Shown: one piece after another, positions 63,393 to 64,000 of the stretch | Numbering within the stretch: the stretch's first letter is position 1 | Layout of the letters: every line of letters starts with the position of its first letter | Source of the DNA: MED-G105 sp039025235 | GTDB taxonomy: Bacteria > Pseudomonadota > Alphaproteobacteria > Caulobacterales > Parvularculaceae | Assembly: GCA_039025235.1 (NCBI GenBank) | Contig: JBCCOS010000004.1 | Span: 186,001 to 250,000 of the forward strand | Length of the DNA: 64,000 nucleotides | Reading direction: 5' to 3' | Made by a program: the position numbers and the translations under genes | The notes under the pieces: generated by a model | The model's database searches: none | Told to the model about the DNA's origin: nothing | The model's input: the letters and a program-made list of their open reading frames with translations, nothing else

Positions 63393-64000
63393 TCATCCGG
63401 CACTTAAAAGCTTAACCGCGTCATCCCGTCGAAATAGATAGAGCAAAGTCAACAGGGCCTTGCCTCTAGAGCTGCTGAGATTGGGGTCTGTTTCTAAGAT
63501 GAGAGCAGCATCGTCTCTTGCAGCCTTCAAGAGTTCGCTATGCGCGCTCGCGTCAGCCACTTGAAACTGAGGAAGACCAGACTGCGCCGCTCCCAATAAA
63601 TCGCCGGCACCCCGCAAGCGTAAATCTTCTTCGGCAATTCGGAACCCGTCCTCGGTTTCTCGAAGGATCTCTAATCGCGCTTTGGACGTCTCTCCGAGTG
63701 GGCTTTTATAAAGTAGTAAACAGGCACCCGCTTTCCCACCGCGTCCGACACGTCCGCGTAATTGATGCAGTTGTGCCAGACCAAACCGTTCGGCGTGCTC
63801 AATAACAATTGCTGTGGCATTTGGTGCGTCAACACCGACTTCGATAACGGTCGTCGCGATGAGAATTGACAGGTCTCCCCGGTAAAACGCCGACATAACG
63901 GCATCTTTTTCAACGCCGGGCATTTTGCCGTGGACCAGTCCTGCGGCATCGCCAAAGTGTTGCTTCAAGTGGGCATGTCTATCTTCCGCTGCCGTTAAGG
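63393..64000 (-). CDS. recG: ATP-dependent DNA helicase RecG, 3' part
   Basis: The frame is open to the window edge; about 202 C-terminal residues are visible. Helicase motifs ATTVIEVGVDAPNATAIVIEHAERFGLAQLHQLRGRVGRGGKAG (motifs V and VI) and EDLRLRGAGDLLGAAQSG are characteristic. RecG remodels stalled replication forks and branched DNA. It converges on the DUF502 gene, with a TTCTG/CAGAA hairpin at 63323-63336 in the gap. Confidence 0.96.
   Translation of the reverse strand, partial: LTAAEDRHAHLKQHFGDAAGLVHGKMPGVEKDAVMSAFYRGDLSILIATTVIEVGVDAPNATAIVIEHAERFGLAQLHQLRGRVGRGGKAGACLLLYKSPLGETSKARLEILRETEDGFRIAEEDLRLRGAGDLLGAAQSGLPQFQVADASAHSELLKAARDDAALILETDPNLSSSRGKALLTLLYLFRRDDAVKLLSAG

Noticed and set aside
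1..64000. tRNA, rRNA, CRISPR array, transposase or phage genes
   Set aside because: I looked through the gaps and found no cloverleaf-like sequence, no regularly spaced repeats with unique spacers, and no transposase or integrase motifs among the proteins.

Overview
The window is a chromosomal segment of an aerobic alphaproteobacterium of moderate GC. The evidence is the set of proteins and their order: a petABC cytochrome bc1 operon; secA divergent from a parvulin; methyltransferase/comF/grxC/nitrilase/DUF1178; ubiG, lysC-ptsP, a RodZ-like protein, ispG, prfA-prmC, DUF4167, clpB; dnaJ-like/cobS and bolA; and lptF-lptG-lptD-surA-ksgA. DUF4167, CC0125-type lipoproteins, a bdhA-patatin pair and aerobic CobS also point to Alphaproteobacteria. 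I cannot name a genus. Nearly all genes look like vertically inherited housekeeping genes. There is no rRNA, recognisable tRNA, CRISPR array, transposase or prophage gene.

Layout. 1-2.6 kb: end of petA, petB, petC and a terminator. 2.8-6 kb: serine hydrolase, and the rarD-asd pair on the minus strand. 6.5-11.7 kb: secA (minus) and a membrane-anchored PPIase (plus). 11.9-16.6 kb: mutT overlapping an Flp pilin, a methyltransferase (minus), and three Tad-type envelope genes (vWA/TadG-like and two TadE-like). 16.7-21.4 kb: comF, grxC, nitrilase, DUF1178, CNB-patatin. 21.7-36.5 kb: ubiG (minus), then the long plus-strand run lysC to clpB. clpB has a clear RpoH-type promoter. 36.7-43 kb: a small TTG-start ORF, bdhA-patatin, dienelactone hydrolase, cobS, DnaJ-domain protein, bolA, lipoprotein. 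43-51.2 kb: minus-strand envelope-biogenesis set lptF, lptG, lptD, surA, then ksgA. 51.5-56.5 kb: pepA, DUF1499, acyl-CoA dehydrogenase, HSDL2-like SDR. 56.6-62 kb: cfa, photolyase, galU, DUF3089 protein (all minus). 62.5-64 kb: DUF502 protein and the 3' part of recG.

The most unusual content is not a gene cluster but a population of small, non-autonomous palindromic repeats, which I call families A, B and C. Family A (about 103 bp, two tandem stem-loops) has six full or nearly full copies plus fragments. Family B exists as a 106-bp and a 138-bp form, and the two 138-bp copies are almost identical although about 9 kb apart. Family C is a 168-bp unit with 27-bp terminal inverted repeats and a family-A-like hairpin inside. 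One 106-bp family B copy lies inside the open reading frame of ksgA. It adds exactly 34 codons without breaking the frame, in a surface loop between two motifs of the methyltransferase fold. This resembles the palindromic elements of Rickettsia that insert into protein genes, and it is the best candidate here for an undescribed system. Repeat ends also supply the stop codons of several genes, and one copy lies directly upstream of a start codon.

Other points: a DUF3089 hydrolase whose nucleophile serine is replaced by glycine, a RodZ-like protein ending in a TonB C-terminal domain, short in-frame duplications in three proteins, and several familiar alphaproteobacterial gene strings from which one expected member (argJ, hisS, pdxA, cobT) is missing.
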